Assembly: GCF_001642475.1 (NCBI RefSeq)
Contig: NW_019173951.1
Coordinates: 248,001 to 312,000, forward strand
DNA: 64,000 nt
Direction of reading: 5' to 3'
Origin: Fonsecaea monophora
Taxonomy: Eukaryota; Ascomycota; Eurotiomycetes; Chaetothyriales; Herpotrichiellaceae
The translations under genes were made by a program, and so were the position numbers. How positions within the stretch are numbered: position 1 is the stretch's first letter; each line of letters opens with the position of its first letter. The notes under the pieces are model-generated. The model was not told where the DNA came from. It worked only from the letters and a program-made list of their open reading frames with translations, and searched no databases. Of this stretch, positions 42,033 to 53,798 are shown piece by piece.

Positions 42033-43040
42033 TTTCTGGCACTGGATCTCCTTTGTTGTAAGGGGATTCACGACAAACGACTGATTTGCTTTTGAAAGGA
42101 TATCGACATCCTGTTTACATTGGCCGGCCTAGTGATCACTGATCGGTCGATGTTATCTTCGCCATCTTCTGGTGATGTCATGTCATACCTTCTCTTTAAC
42201 CAACAAGCGATGGCGTTAGGGAGGGAGATTTGTTCCAGGGATGGATACATTGTGGGAATTGTCTGCACGGTCATGTCAGCTTTGAGAACCCTGGGGCTTT
42301 TTGTTGTTTTTCCCTGTGCGCTGGCGCGAAGCGTTTGGCAGGGGTTCTGCATTTGCAAGCGATGGATAAAGGATGGATTTACTAGACACGGCAAAAGTGT
42401 CAATATAGAACGGACTCGAAACTCATTATCAATAGATGGAAGCGTGTGCGGGAAACAGGGCGGCAAAGGAGGGAAACAAATGGTCCTTGGCACTTGGTAC
42501 CAGGTACCGAATACATAAGAACACGAAACAAGAATCTTAGTAATTGAAAACGAGGAAGGGAAAGAGATACTTATTACAGGTTGAAGACGAGTTGACGTAC
42601 CGAGTAATGGGAGATCCTTTGAAGGATCTTTTTTTTTGTGGCTGCTTACTCTTATGTGTTTAGTATCATCCCGCCCCTCCGTCTCGTCTGGAAGGAGGTT
42701 GCCGACTTTGTCATTTCCCTACCTAGTAATATTATTGCCCAAGTAATAATATGTACGAGTACCTACCCGTAGTATGATACGAGTCGTTGAGAATCAGGCA
42801 TCCCATATCCCATGCCATGGATGGGGTTCAGCGGATCCGTTTTCTTCCCCCAACACACGGGGCTCCCCACAAGGTTGCAAGGCTCCGAAAAGATTGAATC
42901 TACCTACCTACTAACTATTCACTATTCCATCCGCGGGCGGGCCTTAGGCGACATAGTCTTGGTCGTCCTCGTCCCGGTATAAAGTATAGGGATCATGACC
43001 GGGCGATCAGGCCGCCAACCGGGGCATACTCGTATGATAG
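42033..43040. other. Intergenic between convergent genes
   Basis: About 1 kb between the 3' ends of the DHA1 transporter and the DUF1749 gene. A T8 run lies at about 42630-42638, with inverted 'gatcctttgaaggatc' (42610-42625), a possible hairpin followed by T residues. ORFs at 42068-42518 on both strands overlap without motifs. Confidence 0.45.
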
Positions 43041-44377
43041 TTATAGTCTACTCGTAGAAGCATCCGCGCCCTGGCCCTTAGCATTGTCTTCGCTTTCAAT
43101 CTCGTCCAGATCTCGCTGCAGAATCGCCCATGGTCTCCTCGCGCTGTCATCATCGGGTCCTGGGGGCGGATCGATCCCGCCGACCATGTCTTGGAGGTAC
43201 TTCAACACTGCGCCGCGCATGACCACGAGCCTTGCCCTGCGCGTCTCGTTGGTCGACCCCGAAATGTCGTGCACCGCATGGGGGATGATGGCAGAGTGAG
43301 GAGACAGGGTGGCCTCGGCGCTGGATTCAAGCGCTACCTTCCAGCGCGAGAGCAGATGCGCTTTATTCACGGTCGGGGGAATACTCTTGTCATCGGCGCC
43401 CTGCAGGACTAACAGACTTTTCTTCCCCACCTGGCTCGAAGGCTGGAAATGCCCTACGGCTCCTATGCGGCCAAACGTCTCTCGGAGTCTCTGGTCAGAC
43501 AGGTCGCTGGAGTAATAGTCGTCCATTCCTGGGTTCTCTGGCGAAGTCGGTGACGCCAAGCTGAGGAAGCGGGAAATGGTCACTGCAGCAGAGCCGAAAA
43601 TGGGTGTGGTGAGGTCCATAGGCAGAACCGCCGTCTTATGCTTCTCTTTTGGCGTCGAAGAAGCGATTTGTAGCATTGAATCGTAGTCTTCTTTTGCGGC
43701 TGCGGACTCGGATGTGGCGTGCAAAATGGCTTCGCGGTCCGAGACGGGCGCCTGTAAGATGGCGCCAGAAATGGTAGGACGCGGAGAGGAGGAGGTCGCC
43801 ACGGGAGAAACGAGATAGTGCATGAGGTCTTGACAGCCGGTGGAATGGCCCATCAATACCACGGGCGTCGAAGGAGATTCAGTGATGGTGTCTCTGATGT
43901 ATGTGATGGCTGCGGCAATTTCCTCGACCTAGACACATTTCTCAATCCACGTCAATGAGAAGCCAATCTCAGGGAAGTTCCCACGTCTGACAAGTATTTC
44001 AATAGACAGACAGACAGACAGCCTTGTATGGCTAGGTGTCAATGCCCTCTTTGAGGGGATGATTACACCAACAAGAAGATGATACAAATCGCACTACTCA
44101 CATCACGATCCAGATCGAACAAGCCCCAACTCCTCCCATTGCTTGAGAGCTGTACCTGCATCACCCTCCATGTCTGGTCGGCAACATCTCGAGGAAACAG
44201 CGCGGCCAGGTCATCGACGTAGCGAGGCGTGCGGAAGTTGTCGTAGAGGCCGCCTACGAAGAGCAGGACATTGGGAGGGGAGGCGAGTGGTTGGGGAGAG
44301 GTCTTGTTGCTGGTATTCCTATACTCTAGAAGGAGAAGGGTCCGTTTCGGGTGGTAAGTGTGAATGATGGTCTCCAT
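43041..44377 (-). CDS. DUF1749 family alpha/beta-hydrolase-like protein
   Basis: Two exons, 44377-44102 and 43928-43041, encode 387 residues. The 173-nt intron (GTGAGT..GTCTAG), the longest in the window, joins FDLDRD to VEEIAAAITYIRDTITESPS. ATG 44377 is the first in-frame ATG (METIIHTYHPKRTLLLLEY); upstream only GTG is available. Landmarks are LLFVGGLYDNF (the oxyanion-side strand), SSNGRSWGLFDLDRD, and the nucleophile elbow VVLMGHSTGCQDLMHYL (G-H-S-T-G). Late in the protein are LLVLQGADDKSIPP, whose Asp sits at the usual acid position, and a likely catalytic His in IIPHAVHDISGS. DUF1749 members are fungal serine-hydrolase-like proteins of unknown substrate. The intron contains a (GACA)n run. 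Confidence 0.87.
44004..44022 (+). repeat. (GACA)n microsatellite inside the DUF1749 intron
   Basis: About five copies of GACA/AGAC lie within the 173-nt intron of the DUF1749 gene, which may explain its greater length compared with other introns here. Confidence 0.6.
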
Positions 44378-47101
44378 TAGTGCTCGTATTGGAGGGACAT
44401 AGTACTTTTCAATTTGTATTGAATGCTCAGCACTCACACTCACTTGGTTGTGTGGTTCGGTGTTGCGCGGAGCTCAAAGGCTGCGTTCGATGACCCAAGG
44501 ATGTCCCTGCATCATTGGCTGCTTACATCCGGTATCGGATTGTGACTTGGAAAAAGCCAAAACCCTCGTCCAGGCAATTGCCAGGTTCTTTTTCATTATT
44601 ACATGGTATGTGTCTTTATTGTTCCTCCCTACTTATCATGGCAATAACCGGTGCTCTGGTTCAGCGACAAGGCACACTCGGGTGACTCATCCTCTGGACT
44701 CAGGAACTCGGTCCTCGGTCCGCGGGAAGCAATTTGATCATTTCATTACGATACTCGTTTGATTCCTTTCTTGTCATTGTCATATCTGAAACACAACTGC
44801 TGGGCTCGCTCTAGAGGGTGCCTCAAAAATAACCTTGATGGCGTCCGACTCGCAAAGGACCAACACGAGCTGTGGCACGGCGAGGATTGCAGAAAGGAGA
44901 ACTTCGTCCGAGAATCGCTGTTCCGAGTACCTCAACCACGCAACCACGCAAACCAAATCCGAGGCTTGCAGACTCTTGCCCCGCTGAATACGAGGTAACT
45001 CGTACTTAGTAGTCGAGACAAATTCTGCGCAGTGCCTCTTGCAGGCTTGCAACCCTCTAACTGCTCGTATCTGCGCGCTGGTTCTGCAGCTCAAGGGTCA
45101 AGTCTCAGGTGCTCCAACAGAGGTCACACTTCATTTTGGTCTGGCAATTAAGACTGGTGGCAGGCTTCACATGTCCCTCTAACCACGAGAGTGACTTCTT
45201 AGCGGGACTAATTGAAGTCCAACTCCGTAGGTCAGGAGCTCAAGGTTCTGGCCCTCCTGACAAGCCAATGCAGCCCCAGTCGACCCTAGTCCAACCGCCA
45301 CCGCCCGCCTCCCCCGTTGCCCAGAAAGGGCGAGGAGATCAAACGGATTGCAGGGATGGACCCAGTAATGTGCAAAAGAATAGGGTTTCTTCCGACTTCC
45401 GAGGTCGGTGGGTATTTCTTGGGCAGAACAGAGAACCATAGCGAGAAGAACGCGCCGAACGAGACAGCTTACATTCCCATTCCAGACATATACCTATCCA
45501 CGTCAACCGAGAGGCTACGAATATGCGATACTTCGGATATTCGGCCCTCCTATTTCGCAAGTCAAAAGCTGGGGTAACCGAACCGCTGTTGATAAGCATA
45601 CACCGTCGGGAAATTCCCAGCTTGAGCTGCTGAGCTACAAAAGCTAAACCGCAGTCCTTTACCAGGAATGCGGAACAGACACTCAAGCCATCATGCGCGT
45701 GGAAAGACGGTGTCTGTTGGCCTTGTCATGATTGACATAATTGACTAAAAAAACCAGTCGCTTCAAATTGTGTCTGGCGACGCTTCCTAAAACAAGTTAC
45801 CACACGGCTCTACCATCCTAAGTCCTCCTTAACTTCAGCCACCTGTGTTAGCAAAAAGTCTAACCCATATACCTCCAATCGTTCCATTACACTGAGCCTC
45901 GACGAGTACCGGGATGCTCGCCCCGACATTGGACGCTCCTGCTATCACTAGACACCTCGTATTCACAAAATTCCTGCGAAATTATTCCCCCTCTGTCCAA
46001 AACTTGCGCCCTCACTCGGCCTACACCCACTGAATGGGAAATCCCCAAGCCCTTTTCCAAGTCTGCCTGAGAGCTCCCCCAAAGCCGGTGTCAAATTTGG
46101 GCGCGGCTCAAGAGATAGCACAGATTGCTCTGTCTCTTCTGGTATGCACAAGACAATATACTCAATGCATATCTTTCGACACGATGAGGCTGCGCACCTC
46201 TACAGCAGCGGAGCTTCTCGCACCTCATCCCTGGCTCAAGTGTGTACATGGATTAAGCGAATCTATACCCACCATGGTCAACGGCTATCCCGCCAAGGTC
46301 TGCAACTTTGCTGGAATTCGAATCGCTAGTTTTCGTGTGTGGAGAGAGCGAGAACCAATACCCCAGGACCTAAGGCGAGTTGCATTCCCTCACAGTACAA
46401 AGCACTCGGTCTACATACATTGTCACTCGGAAATAACGGATGTGAAGCAGTCCTTTCCTGCAACTATGGCTACTCCTCACAGGTAACATGGGTCTGTCGT
46501 TTCTATTTGCCAGAAACGGTCATCATCAAGGAAGCTAAGAGGAGATCGGGCATGCAGCTACAACCGGGTTTGTCGTTTAGTTACTGGTCTGGTTCCTTCC
46601 CCTTGCAGCACTTCACCTTGGACTAAGCCAACGGCCACGTTTGTCTAAAATACGAGGCTCAAATCACCAAACACTTTTGGCCTCCTCATGAAGCATGTGC
46701 CTGGCGGGGGTTCTGGAAAACTGCTAGCCTACACGACTAACACAAGCCCATGACCCTTGCCCCAACCTCACTAAACTGTCACGAGTCAGTCCACTCCAGA
46801 CTACTCGGTATTCAAGAACGATTTTCTTGTTCGCATCATGTCATTGGCGCCTCTGGGGGTGGCAACAGGTCAGGGGTACTTGGTAGGTGAAAGTAGTCGG
46901 GTTTCGCTACTTGGTCTGGCTCCGCCTAGGAAACCACTCATGAAAGCGAGGCTTGGAAACCTGGCCATGGCCTTCCCAGATAGCTCGTCTTTGAACATCA
47001 TATATGGCCGTGCCTGATACCTCCCTCAGCCCAATGAATCTATTCCTTCTACCCGCACTTCGCAGGACCCCAGGCCTCTCGAGTTCCCAGCACTCGAAAA
47101 C
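44378..47101. other. Intergenic, 2.7 kb, no convincing gene
   Basis: A divergent spacer between the DUF1749 gene (-) and the rhodopsin-domain gene (+). ORFs such as 46034-46486 and 45109-45441 (plus) show no domain or intron structure that builds a longer protein. An 8-base inverted repeat (aagctggg..cccagctt, about 45570-45627) is present. I could not support a tRNA here. Confidence 0.45.
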
Positions 47102-48582
47102 ATGTCATTGGAAACAATGATACTCCTCAAACGAGATGCAGTTGATGATGGTGCCCCCAATCCCCGGGGCGACACTGTGGTGCATGTCAATATCGCGCTG
47201 GTGGTTGTTGCAGGAACACTCGTCATTGCACGATTCTGGACCCGCATTGTCATCAACCACATGCTTGGTTTGGATGACTGGTGTGTCCTAATGGCTCTGG
47301 TAAGTAACTTGACGTCTCGTGGACCAGCTGGTGACTCTTGAAAACTAACTGGCGTCAACAGTTTATTGCCATCACCATGACTGGGCTATTCTACGGCGGT
47401 ACGCTCAACCCTTTTTGAGACGTGAATTATTGAAGCTGACAACCAACTACCACAGAGACAAAGAATGGTTTCGGTCTCCATCAAGACCAAGTCAACGAGA
47501 AACACTTTTTGCAAGCTTGGAAAGTGAGTTGTGACCAGTCAAAGATCCCGAGGAACGATCCAAGAGCCGTGCGAATATGGACTAACTATCCCAACAGTAC
47601 TTCCTATCGTGCCAGGTGCTATACAAGGCTGCCGCTCTCTTTGCCAAACTGTCTATGCTGTTCCTCTATCTGCGGATCTTCTCGTCGTCTCGCAACTTCC
47701 GCATTGCTGCTTACGTTGTCATGTTCATATGCTTCGGCACGGCCATTGGGACCATAATCCCAACAATCTTTGCATGCCATCCTATTCAAAAGGCATGGAC
47801 CCCAACCTTGCCTGGCACCTGCATCTGGACTCCTGGAATCTGGTACTCTAGCTCCTCTATCAACATCGCCACAGACGTCATGATCATCGTGCTACCAATT
47901 GCTCAAATCCGGTCGCTCAAACTACCCAAGGCTCAGAAGTTTGGGTTGGCTCTCCTCTTCAGTTTGGGGTTTTTGTAAGGCCATTCGTTTCCAACTCTGC
48001 TATCCGGATATATAGCTGACAGATCTCTAGCATCATTGGAACCTGTATCGTCCGCATCGCTACGCTTGGTCCGGCAGCAACGGCAAAGGACAGCACATGT
48101 AAGCACCATCGTTCCCTTGAGTACAAACCTGCTAACCCTTTGGTCTAGACTACCAAGCTCAGAATAATTTGTGGCTCGGCATTGAAGTGAACACGTCCAT
48201 CATTTGCACCTGCATTCCACCTCTGAAGGCCACAATTACCAGATTCTTCCCGAAGATCTTCCGCGGCTCGTCCTACAATCGCCCGTCAACCATATACCGA
48301 ACTAGATCTGGAGCATACCCCCTCACTGACAGCTATCATGGATCATCTATGAAGGGGGGCGCCTCATCATTTCCGAACCCTGCCTCGCCTACCAAGGGGT
48401 TTTCCACGACCGTCATCAGTGGTGGCGGGCCCAAATCATATCCCATTAGTGAATCAAACAGCGACGAAGTTGTCATGCTGGATGATATGGGGAAAACAGG
48501 AGCAGACGGCCAAAGACCCAAGCGAAGAGACGATATTCGGAAACAGACCGATGTCGAGATCTCATATCTGGAGGTCTCTTGA
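47102..48582 (+). CDS. Pth11-like integral membrane protein with fungal rhodopsin domain
   Basis: Six exons: 47102-47299, 47362-47398, 47456-47523, 47598-47974, 48031-48098 and 48149-48582. They give 393 residues with every junction in phase. Intron lengths are 62, 57, 74, 56 and 50 nt, all GT..AG. The assembled start is MSLETMILLKRDAVDDGAPN, then TLVIARFWTRIVINHMLGLDDW (helix 2 entry, the DDW motif), GETKNGFGLHQDQV, and SCQVLYKAAALFAKLSMLFL. Next come TCIWTPGIWYSSSSINIATD and LPIAQIRSLKLPKAQKFGLA, and NNLWLGIEVNTSIICTCIPP ends the seven-helix core. This order defines the fungal 'rhodopsin domain' (DUF3328-unrelated) membrane family, related to Pth11 receptors; no CFEM domain is present. The C-terminal ~110 residues are a Ser/Gly-rich cytoplasmic tail. 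Signal perception is possible but unproven. Confidence 0.88.
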
Positions 48583-49781
48583 ACAAGGCGATTATGGTAC
48601 GGGCTGTCTAGGGGACGAATATTGCTACCATCGTGTGTGCTGCGGCGGTAGGCAGACCCGGCGACACGCACGATGTTGACGTTGAATCATTGATGTAATA
48701 GGGGTGGCGGTTTTCTTTTATACAGTTATACAGTCGTTAGGTATTTGATTGCAAGAGTGGAAGTCCAGGGTGATGAACATATGTACGATAGGAAAGACAC
48801 AGGGGAAACAACAACAAGAGACATCGGAAAATCCTCCTTTGACTCCTCTGACAGACACCCTCGCGAGCCATTCCAGCATCTGTGAGTCCCTCTGCAGAGC
48901 TCAGGACCATCTAAGTTCAACTCGGATCTATCGTGAAACCCACTCAAACAGAATTCGTCGAGACAAGGCTCCTTAACCAAGCCAGTCTGCCATGTCTAAC
49001 GGATCTAATTCTGGATTCCAGGACCCATTTATTGCCTAGAAGACTACCAGAAGCTCAGCGGCGGTGTTCTACATGGAAATTATTCTTGGCCGTCAATAGT
49101 GGACTGTACGGAGAAGGTTTGCCACGACCTTGCGAGAGCAAGCGACCGTATCGAGCGGCACAGGCTTCTTTTCACCGGCTTCATCCTCCGGTGTTTCGAG
49201 CCGACCAGCCAGCCAGCCCCAAGCTTGTGGCGCCCTCTGGACCACGCTACCAATGCTTACTCACTGCGCCGACTCGAGTACCTGTTGCTCATTCCAGAGG
49301 CCCCGAAAACTGTTCATGGTCTTCGCTGACGACGACTCCTTCGAAATTTCCCCAATTTTACGTTGTTCGCTCGGCTCGGATTGGCAGGGATCTTTTGACC
49401 CATATGGCGCAGGTCTGGGGTCACTCGAGGGACAGAGGGCAGAGAGCTCGACTCTGGCGCAAACGGCCGTATCTGGCAATCCGTTTGAACTCATTATAAT
49501 CGGCGCCTCGACTTTGAGTGCGATGCATGGTGCGTCTACAGTAGGGTATTGAGGATCTTCCCTCCTATTGCATCCATATACAGGACGTGGTAGTGGCTGT
49601 TTTAATATGCTCCGTCCATCACTTAAAGCGGCATGTGAACCTTTCCCTTTCCGCCGCTCAACAAGTCTGCGCTTCATTTCTGTTCCATTCAACTCAATCG
49701 AGTCTTTTGTTTGACGGCAACTAACTAACCAACTAACCAGTTGACCTTTGCTACCGCACAAGAGATTCCCGGACTCTCACG
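48583..49781. other. Intergenic, 1.2 kb, EMC7 promoter side
   Basis: Overlapping open frames cover 48933-49761 on both strands (up to 188 codons, plus; 166 codons minus, starting with TTG). None has a recognised domain. A real small gene with introns cannot be ruled out. The last ~100 bases carry the (CAACTAAC)-like repeat 'aactaactaaccaactaacc' before the EMC7 ATG. Confidence 0.4.
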
Positions 49782-50507
49782 ATGTTGCCATTAGTGGCCC
49801 TCTGCTATATTCTCAGCCCTGTGCTAGCCGCATCGCTCCGTGTTACGGTCACACCCTCGAATATTCTCCCAAACCCCAATGTCCTGCCAGCTTCGACGCA
49901 TGCTGTCTTAACGTCAGGCTCTGGACCACCGATCAGGGCTGTCCTGCGAAAGGGCAACTACTTTGAATTTCCCGAAATCTCCACTTCCGGGTCACATCTC
50001 CTCGACATCTACAGTCACGACTACGTCTTCGCACCCTACAGAATCGATATATCCCCCTCATCCGACTCTGACGGTACCGTGGTTGCAGGAGCTTGGGAAA
50101 CATACCGCGGAACACGATGGGACGATCGAGGAGTTGCCCTGGTGGCCGCACCTACAGGGCAATTGGACATGTCGGCCAAAATTCTATCGAAGAAGAACTT
50201 TTACGAACAGCGCCAGGGTTTCAATCCCTTGAGTCTTTTGAAGAATCCAATGATCCTCATGGCGGTCGTGGCTCTTGCTTTTACGTTCGGGATGCCCAAG
50301 TTGATGGAGAACATGGATCCCGAAATGCGCGCCGAGTATGAAGAGATGCAGAAAAAGAGTCCCATGGGTGGTCTGACGCGAGCCATGCAGGGTGGAGGTG
50401 CTGGGTCTGCAGCGGAGAACTTTGACCTCGCTGGCTACCTAGCGGGGTCTGGCAAAAGTACGGGCACTGACCGAAACCCAGACAGTATCCGCGAAAGAAA
50501 GCGATAG
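49782..50507 (+). CDS. EMC7: ER membrane protein complex subunit 7 homologue
   Basis: A single exon of 241 residues. A signal peptide (MLPLVALCYILSPVLAAS) leads to a lumenal beta-sandwich domain. It includes VLTSGSGPPIRAVLRKGNYF, FEFPEISTSGSHLLDIYSHD and YVFAPYRIDI, the carbohydrate-binding-like fold of EMC7/DUF2012. A transmembrane helix at about 156-171 (PMILMAVVALAFTFG) is followed by the hallmark MPKLMENMDPEMRAEYEEMQ (171-190). EMC7 sits in the ER membrane protein complex, which inserts and stabilises multi-pass and tail-anchored membrane proteins. The cytosolic tail is Gly-rich with basic residues (DSIRERKR). Length is normal for the family, and no intron is needed. Confidence 0.92.
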   Translation: MLPLVALCYILSPVLAASLRVTVTPSNILPNPNVLPASTHAVLTSGSGPPIRAVLRKGNYFEFPEISTSGSHLLDIYSHDYVFAPYRIDISPSSDSDGTVVAGAWETYRGTRWDDRGVALVAAPTGQLDMSAKILSKKNFYEQRQGFNPLSLLKNPMILMAVVALAFTFGMPKLMENMDPEMRAEYEEMQKKSPMGGLTRAMQGGGAGSAAENFDLAGYLAGSGKSTGTDRNPDSIRERKR

Positions 50508-51819
50508 AGTGCGCTTTGCCGGCCTCCCCTGGTTGGGCAGATTCGTCGGAATGGCTCGCTGGAATACCTTATGTACGAGAATGGCCACAGCTCTGCAAAC
50601 CACCAAGGATCTTCCGTTACCCTCCAGATGTAATCCGGAGCATTGAAACCACACCTCATTCCGTGTCGCAGATACCCTGTACCGCGCGCTGAAAGTAAAA
50701 ACCTCTAACGAATAAGGCTCAACAAATACTTGAGAAGATTACGTGAGCGGACCTCGTTCAGAAGCGTCTCAGCATCAACGAGCAGTATCTCCTGTGTTGT
50801 TTCGATGCCGTCTCTCTCGATATGGCCAGCAGCGGGATCCGAGCTCCCGGTCCAAGATCCTATCACAAGGGTCCCTGTGGCTCTCCCCACCGTACCCAGT
50901 ACGACCCCGCCAATGCGACCCTAGGCCTGATCCCTCCTACGACAGTGTGTACAGACATGTCGCTCTCGAACAGTAATATCAGGCAGTGGTGCAGCGATAG
51001 CGACCCATACACGGCCAGATTAGCCTAGTCAATGCGCCAGAGTGTGCCCCGGCTGACGACCAACTATCCCGCAGCACACTGCAAGTGACAGCTCGGGAAG
51101 GATTGTGTTAACAGATCGCGAAATATGATTGGGAACTACTTGACGATCAGCACTTGCCTAGGTCCAATCCAACCAAGGAGGCGACTGCCACTATCAAGCA
51201 CTAAATCTGGAAAGGCATATGTCGTCCAGTACTGTTACTTCCATCTTGGGTCTTTAAGCACGCATGTCGCGCCTCATGAACCACCCCAAGAAGCCCACTC
51301 ACTGGACGTATCAAATCCTTTTCACGACCCACTGTCGACAACGTCTAATGATTTCTCATATTTTGACATCTCGCAGCCATCACTCCGGGTGTCTAACCGA
51401 ACAGATCCTTCGACTTGGGGAGTTCAAGCAGAGTCTGACGGACAGGATCCTGTACCTCGTTGCAGCACGCACCGACATCCTCCTTACCGCCCCTACGGCC
51501 AAGATGTCAGACTTCTGGCTGACTTTTTGGACATTTGGAATATCCGGGGTGCTCCAGGTCTAGGAAATAAAATACGAAGGCCGTCCCGCCGTTGCAACTG
51601 TCTCGTTCCATTCTTCCACTACCCCTCGCTTCTCCTCATTTCTTCGGTTCCTCCCCGGCCCTAACCTCGTTCTCGCTTCCATTGGCGCTTCTTGCGAATG
51701 CTCAGTTGTTATAACTACCGACATCCAACGAGCCGCAGAAGCGCTTTTCGTGAGCTCGCTTTCCTCTGACATCTTCCTCGTCACCGATCAAAGGCACTGG
51801 CGATAATCCTAGGCAAACC
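50508..51819. other. Intergenic, 1.3 kb
   Basis: Between EMC7 and the serine hydrolase, both plus strand. A plus-strand frame of 179 codons (51125-51664) begins with ATG but has no recognisable domain and is overlapped by other open frames, so I do not call it. The 51590-51680 stretch is pyrimidine-rich, as in a promoter or leader. Confidence 0.45.
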
Positions 51820-53085
51820 ATGGAAGCCCAACTGAGACCATTATTGGAAGCTGCTGTCAAGGACAAGAAGGTACCAGGGATCGGGTGCTTCATCGTCGAC
51901 TCCAAGGGTAATTACTTGCTCAAGGAGACCTTGGGAAGCTCTCATCTTCAAGATCCCGACGCGGCTCCATTCGACGCAGACACCCTGGTGACATTCTATT
52001 CATGCACCAAACTTCTCACCGTGATTGCCACCTTACAACTGCTCGAACAAGGGAAACTCTCCCTCTCAGATCCGGTGGAGAAATTTGTGCCTCGAATCTC
52101 GAAGCTGGAGGTGCTTGAGTCTGTTAAGACGGACGCAGATGGCAAACCCGTACCCGTCTTGCGCTCACCAGCGTCAAAACCTACCATTCAGCATCTCCTG
52201 ACCCACACATCTGGCCTCTCGTACGACTTCTTCGATCACGGAACACTGGCATACCGCGTGGCTACCGGCCGCCCTCCCATGCAGTACCACGCAACCGCTG
52301 AATGGGAAGATTATGAAACTCCGCTGCTGGCCGACCCAGGCACCAAATACGTGTATGGTATCGGCATCGACTGGCTTGGTTTCGTTGTCCAGGAAGTGTC
52401 GGGCCAACCTCTTCCAGATTATTTCGAGGAACACATCTGCAAGCCCCTAGGCATGCACAACTCAAGCGGCAAGATTCCACCAGGGAAGAAGTTTTTGCTG
52501 GTCCATTTCGACGCACCCGACGGGCTTGTAGGGGTCCCGGATGCGAAGCACAACGAAAATCCCCCTCTCTGGGGAGGTGGAGGGTTTCTCTACACGACGA
52601 TGAACGATTACGCGAAACTACTGGTGACTTTGCTAAACGACGGCACATCGCCCACTACGGGCAACTCGATCCTGAAACCCGACACGGTCAAAGGCCTTCT
52701 TTTCAAGGACATCCTTGGTCCAGAAGTCGACCGGTCTGGCGTGGGCGAAGTCGGCACCAGCGTCCCGCAAGCCTCGCTCGAGGGTACGTTCCTACCGTCC
52801 ATGCCGGTCGAGAAACGGGGCTGGTCTGCCGGTCTGCTCATCAACCACGAAGACCTACCCTACGGTCGCAAAGCCGGGTCGGGCGCGTGGGCCGGCCTCG
52901 GGAACTTGTACTACTGGGTCGACCCGGCGACCGGGATCGCCGGCATGATCTGCACGAGCATTTTGCCCTTTTTGAATCCGACCGTGACGAGGCTTTTTGA
53001 TGAGCTGGAGAGGGTCGCCTACGGCCACGGCGTCAGCGGCGACGATCTGGACCCGAATAAGAGGAGTATCAAGCTCAAGTCATGA
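51820..53085 (+). CDS. Beta-lactamase-related serine hydrolase (class C fold)
   Basis: A single exon of 421 residues, ATG start. The class C beta-lactamase/transpeptidase fold is shown by the S-x-x-K motif S61-C-T-K64 in LVTFYSCTKLLTVIATLQLL, then TIQHLLTHTSGLSYDFF (the family's HLLTHTSG block). YVYGIGIDWLGFVVQEVSG sits where the Y-x-N-type tyrosine motif lies. The C-terminal part has WSAGLLINHED and GAWAGLGNLYYWVDPATGI, where H-x-G is replaced by W-A-G, as in several fungal esterase or acyltransferase relatives. No signal peptide is seen, so it is probably cytosolic. Similar fungal enzymes include LovD-like acyltransferases and esterases; nothing nearby indicates a polyketide pathway. The substrate is unknown. 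Confidence 0.88.
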   Translation: MEAQLRPLLEAAVKDKKVPGIGCFIVDSKGNYLLKETLGSSHLQDPDAAPFDADTLVTFYSCTKLLTVIATLQLLEQGKLSLSDPVEKFVPRISKLEVLESVKTDADGKPVPVLRSPASKPTIQHLLTHTSGLSYDFFDHGTLAYRVATGRPPMQYHATAEWEDYETPLLADPGTKYVYGIGIDWLGFVVQEVSGQPLPDYFEEHICKPLGMHNSSGKIPPGKKFLLVHFDAPDGLVGVPDAKHNENPPLWGGGGFLYTTMNDYAKLLVTLLNDGTSPTTGNSILKPDTVKGLLFKDILGPEVDRSGVGEVGTSVPQASLEGTFLPSMPVEKRGWSAGLLINHEDLPYGRKAGSGAWAGLGNLYYWVDPATGIAGMICTSILPFLNPTVTRLFDELERVAYGHGVSGDDLDPNKRSIKLKS

Positions 53086-53315
53086 GTTTAGTTGTAAGTT
53101 GTCCTTGTGATGGGATGGATTTCGCAGGGGGGAAAGGGTACTAGGTAACAGATACTGGGTGTTGGGTACTGAATACTGAATTCTTTGATTGATTTCCAGT
53201 ATGGAAGTATGTATTGCATGGTTCAATCAGACAGGACTGTTTACTTTCTCTTGTTCCCTTATCCCTTATCCCTTGCCCCTTGCTCGTTAGCTCTTCAGTT
53301 CCACATGTACTTACT

Positions 53316-53440
53316 GCGTGCTGTGTTGTGCTGCTTACCGCGTACTGTGCTGTGCTGTCCTGTCCTGCGCCGCGCTATGCCGTGCGATACCGTCCCGCGC
53401 CGCGCTATGCCACGCTGTACTGTGTTGTATTATAGCTATA
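53316..53440 (+). repeat. Degenerate CTGTG/CCGCG pentanucleotide repeat
   Basis: Built on 'ctgtg', 'ctgtc' and 'ccgcg' units; the core gcgccgcgctatgcc occurs twice, at 53367-53381 and 53397-53411, 30 bases apart. It is probably a decayed satellite. ORFs read through it on both strands are artefacts. Confidence 0.6.
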
Positions 53441-53798
53441 CCGCGACTCGACTCCACTCGACTCGGTTGGCTGTGGCTGGACTGAGCTCGATTTGGCCCC
53501 TGAGACGATGGATTGCGGATGACGGACGATGGATGATGAAGTAGGCAAATGGCGGCACACACATCCACAGATACACATACACTGAGGTAGAGAGATAGAG
53601 AATCCATGCGACCGACATCAGGAACCATGAACCATGAACCGTGACCAAGGCCTTTTTTGTATCCCATTTTCCCGTGTTCTCATATGCTCTGCCATGCTCA
53701 TATCATACCATATGAGAACACATGTGATGTAATCATACGTACCTACCTATATCCATGGTATGATATGCTATACTATGCCATCCCTGTCCCTGTCCCTG

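Noticed and set aside
45551..45655. tRNA-like signals on the minus strand (TAGCTCAG and GGTTCGGTT)
   Set aside because: Stems do not pair as a tRNA cloverleaf; the segment bounded by the matching 7-bp arms is only 56 nt.
46034..46486. 150-codon plus-strand ORF
   Set aside because: No recognised domain or signal, and an overlapping 95-codon frame is open too.
51125..51664. 179-codon plus-strand ORF
   Set aside because: No domain, overlapping open frames, and a pyrimidine-rich end typical of a promoter or leader.
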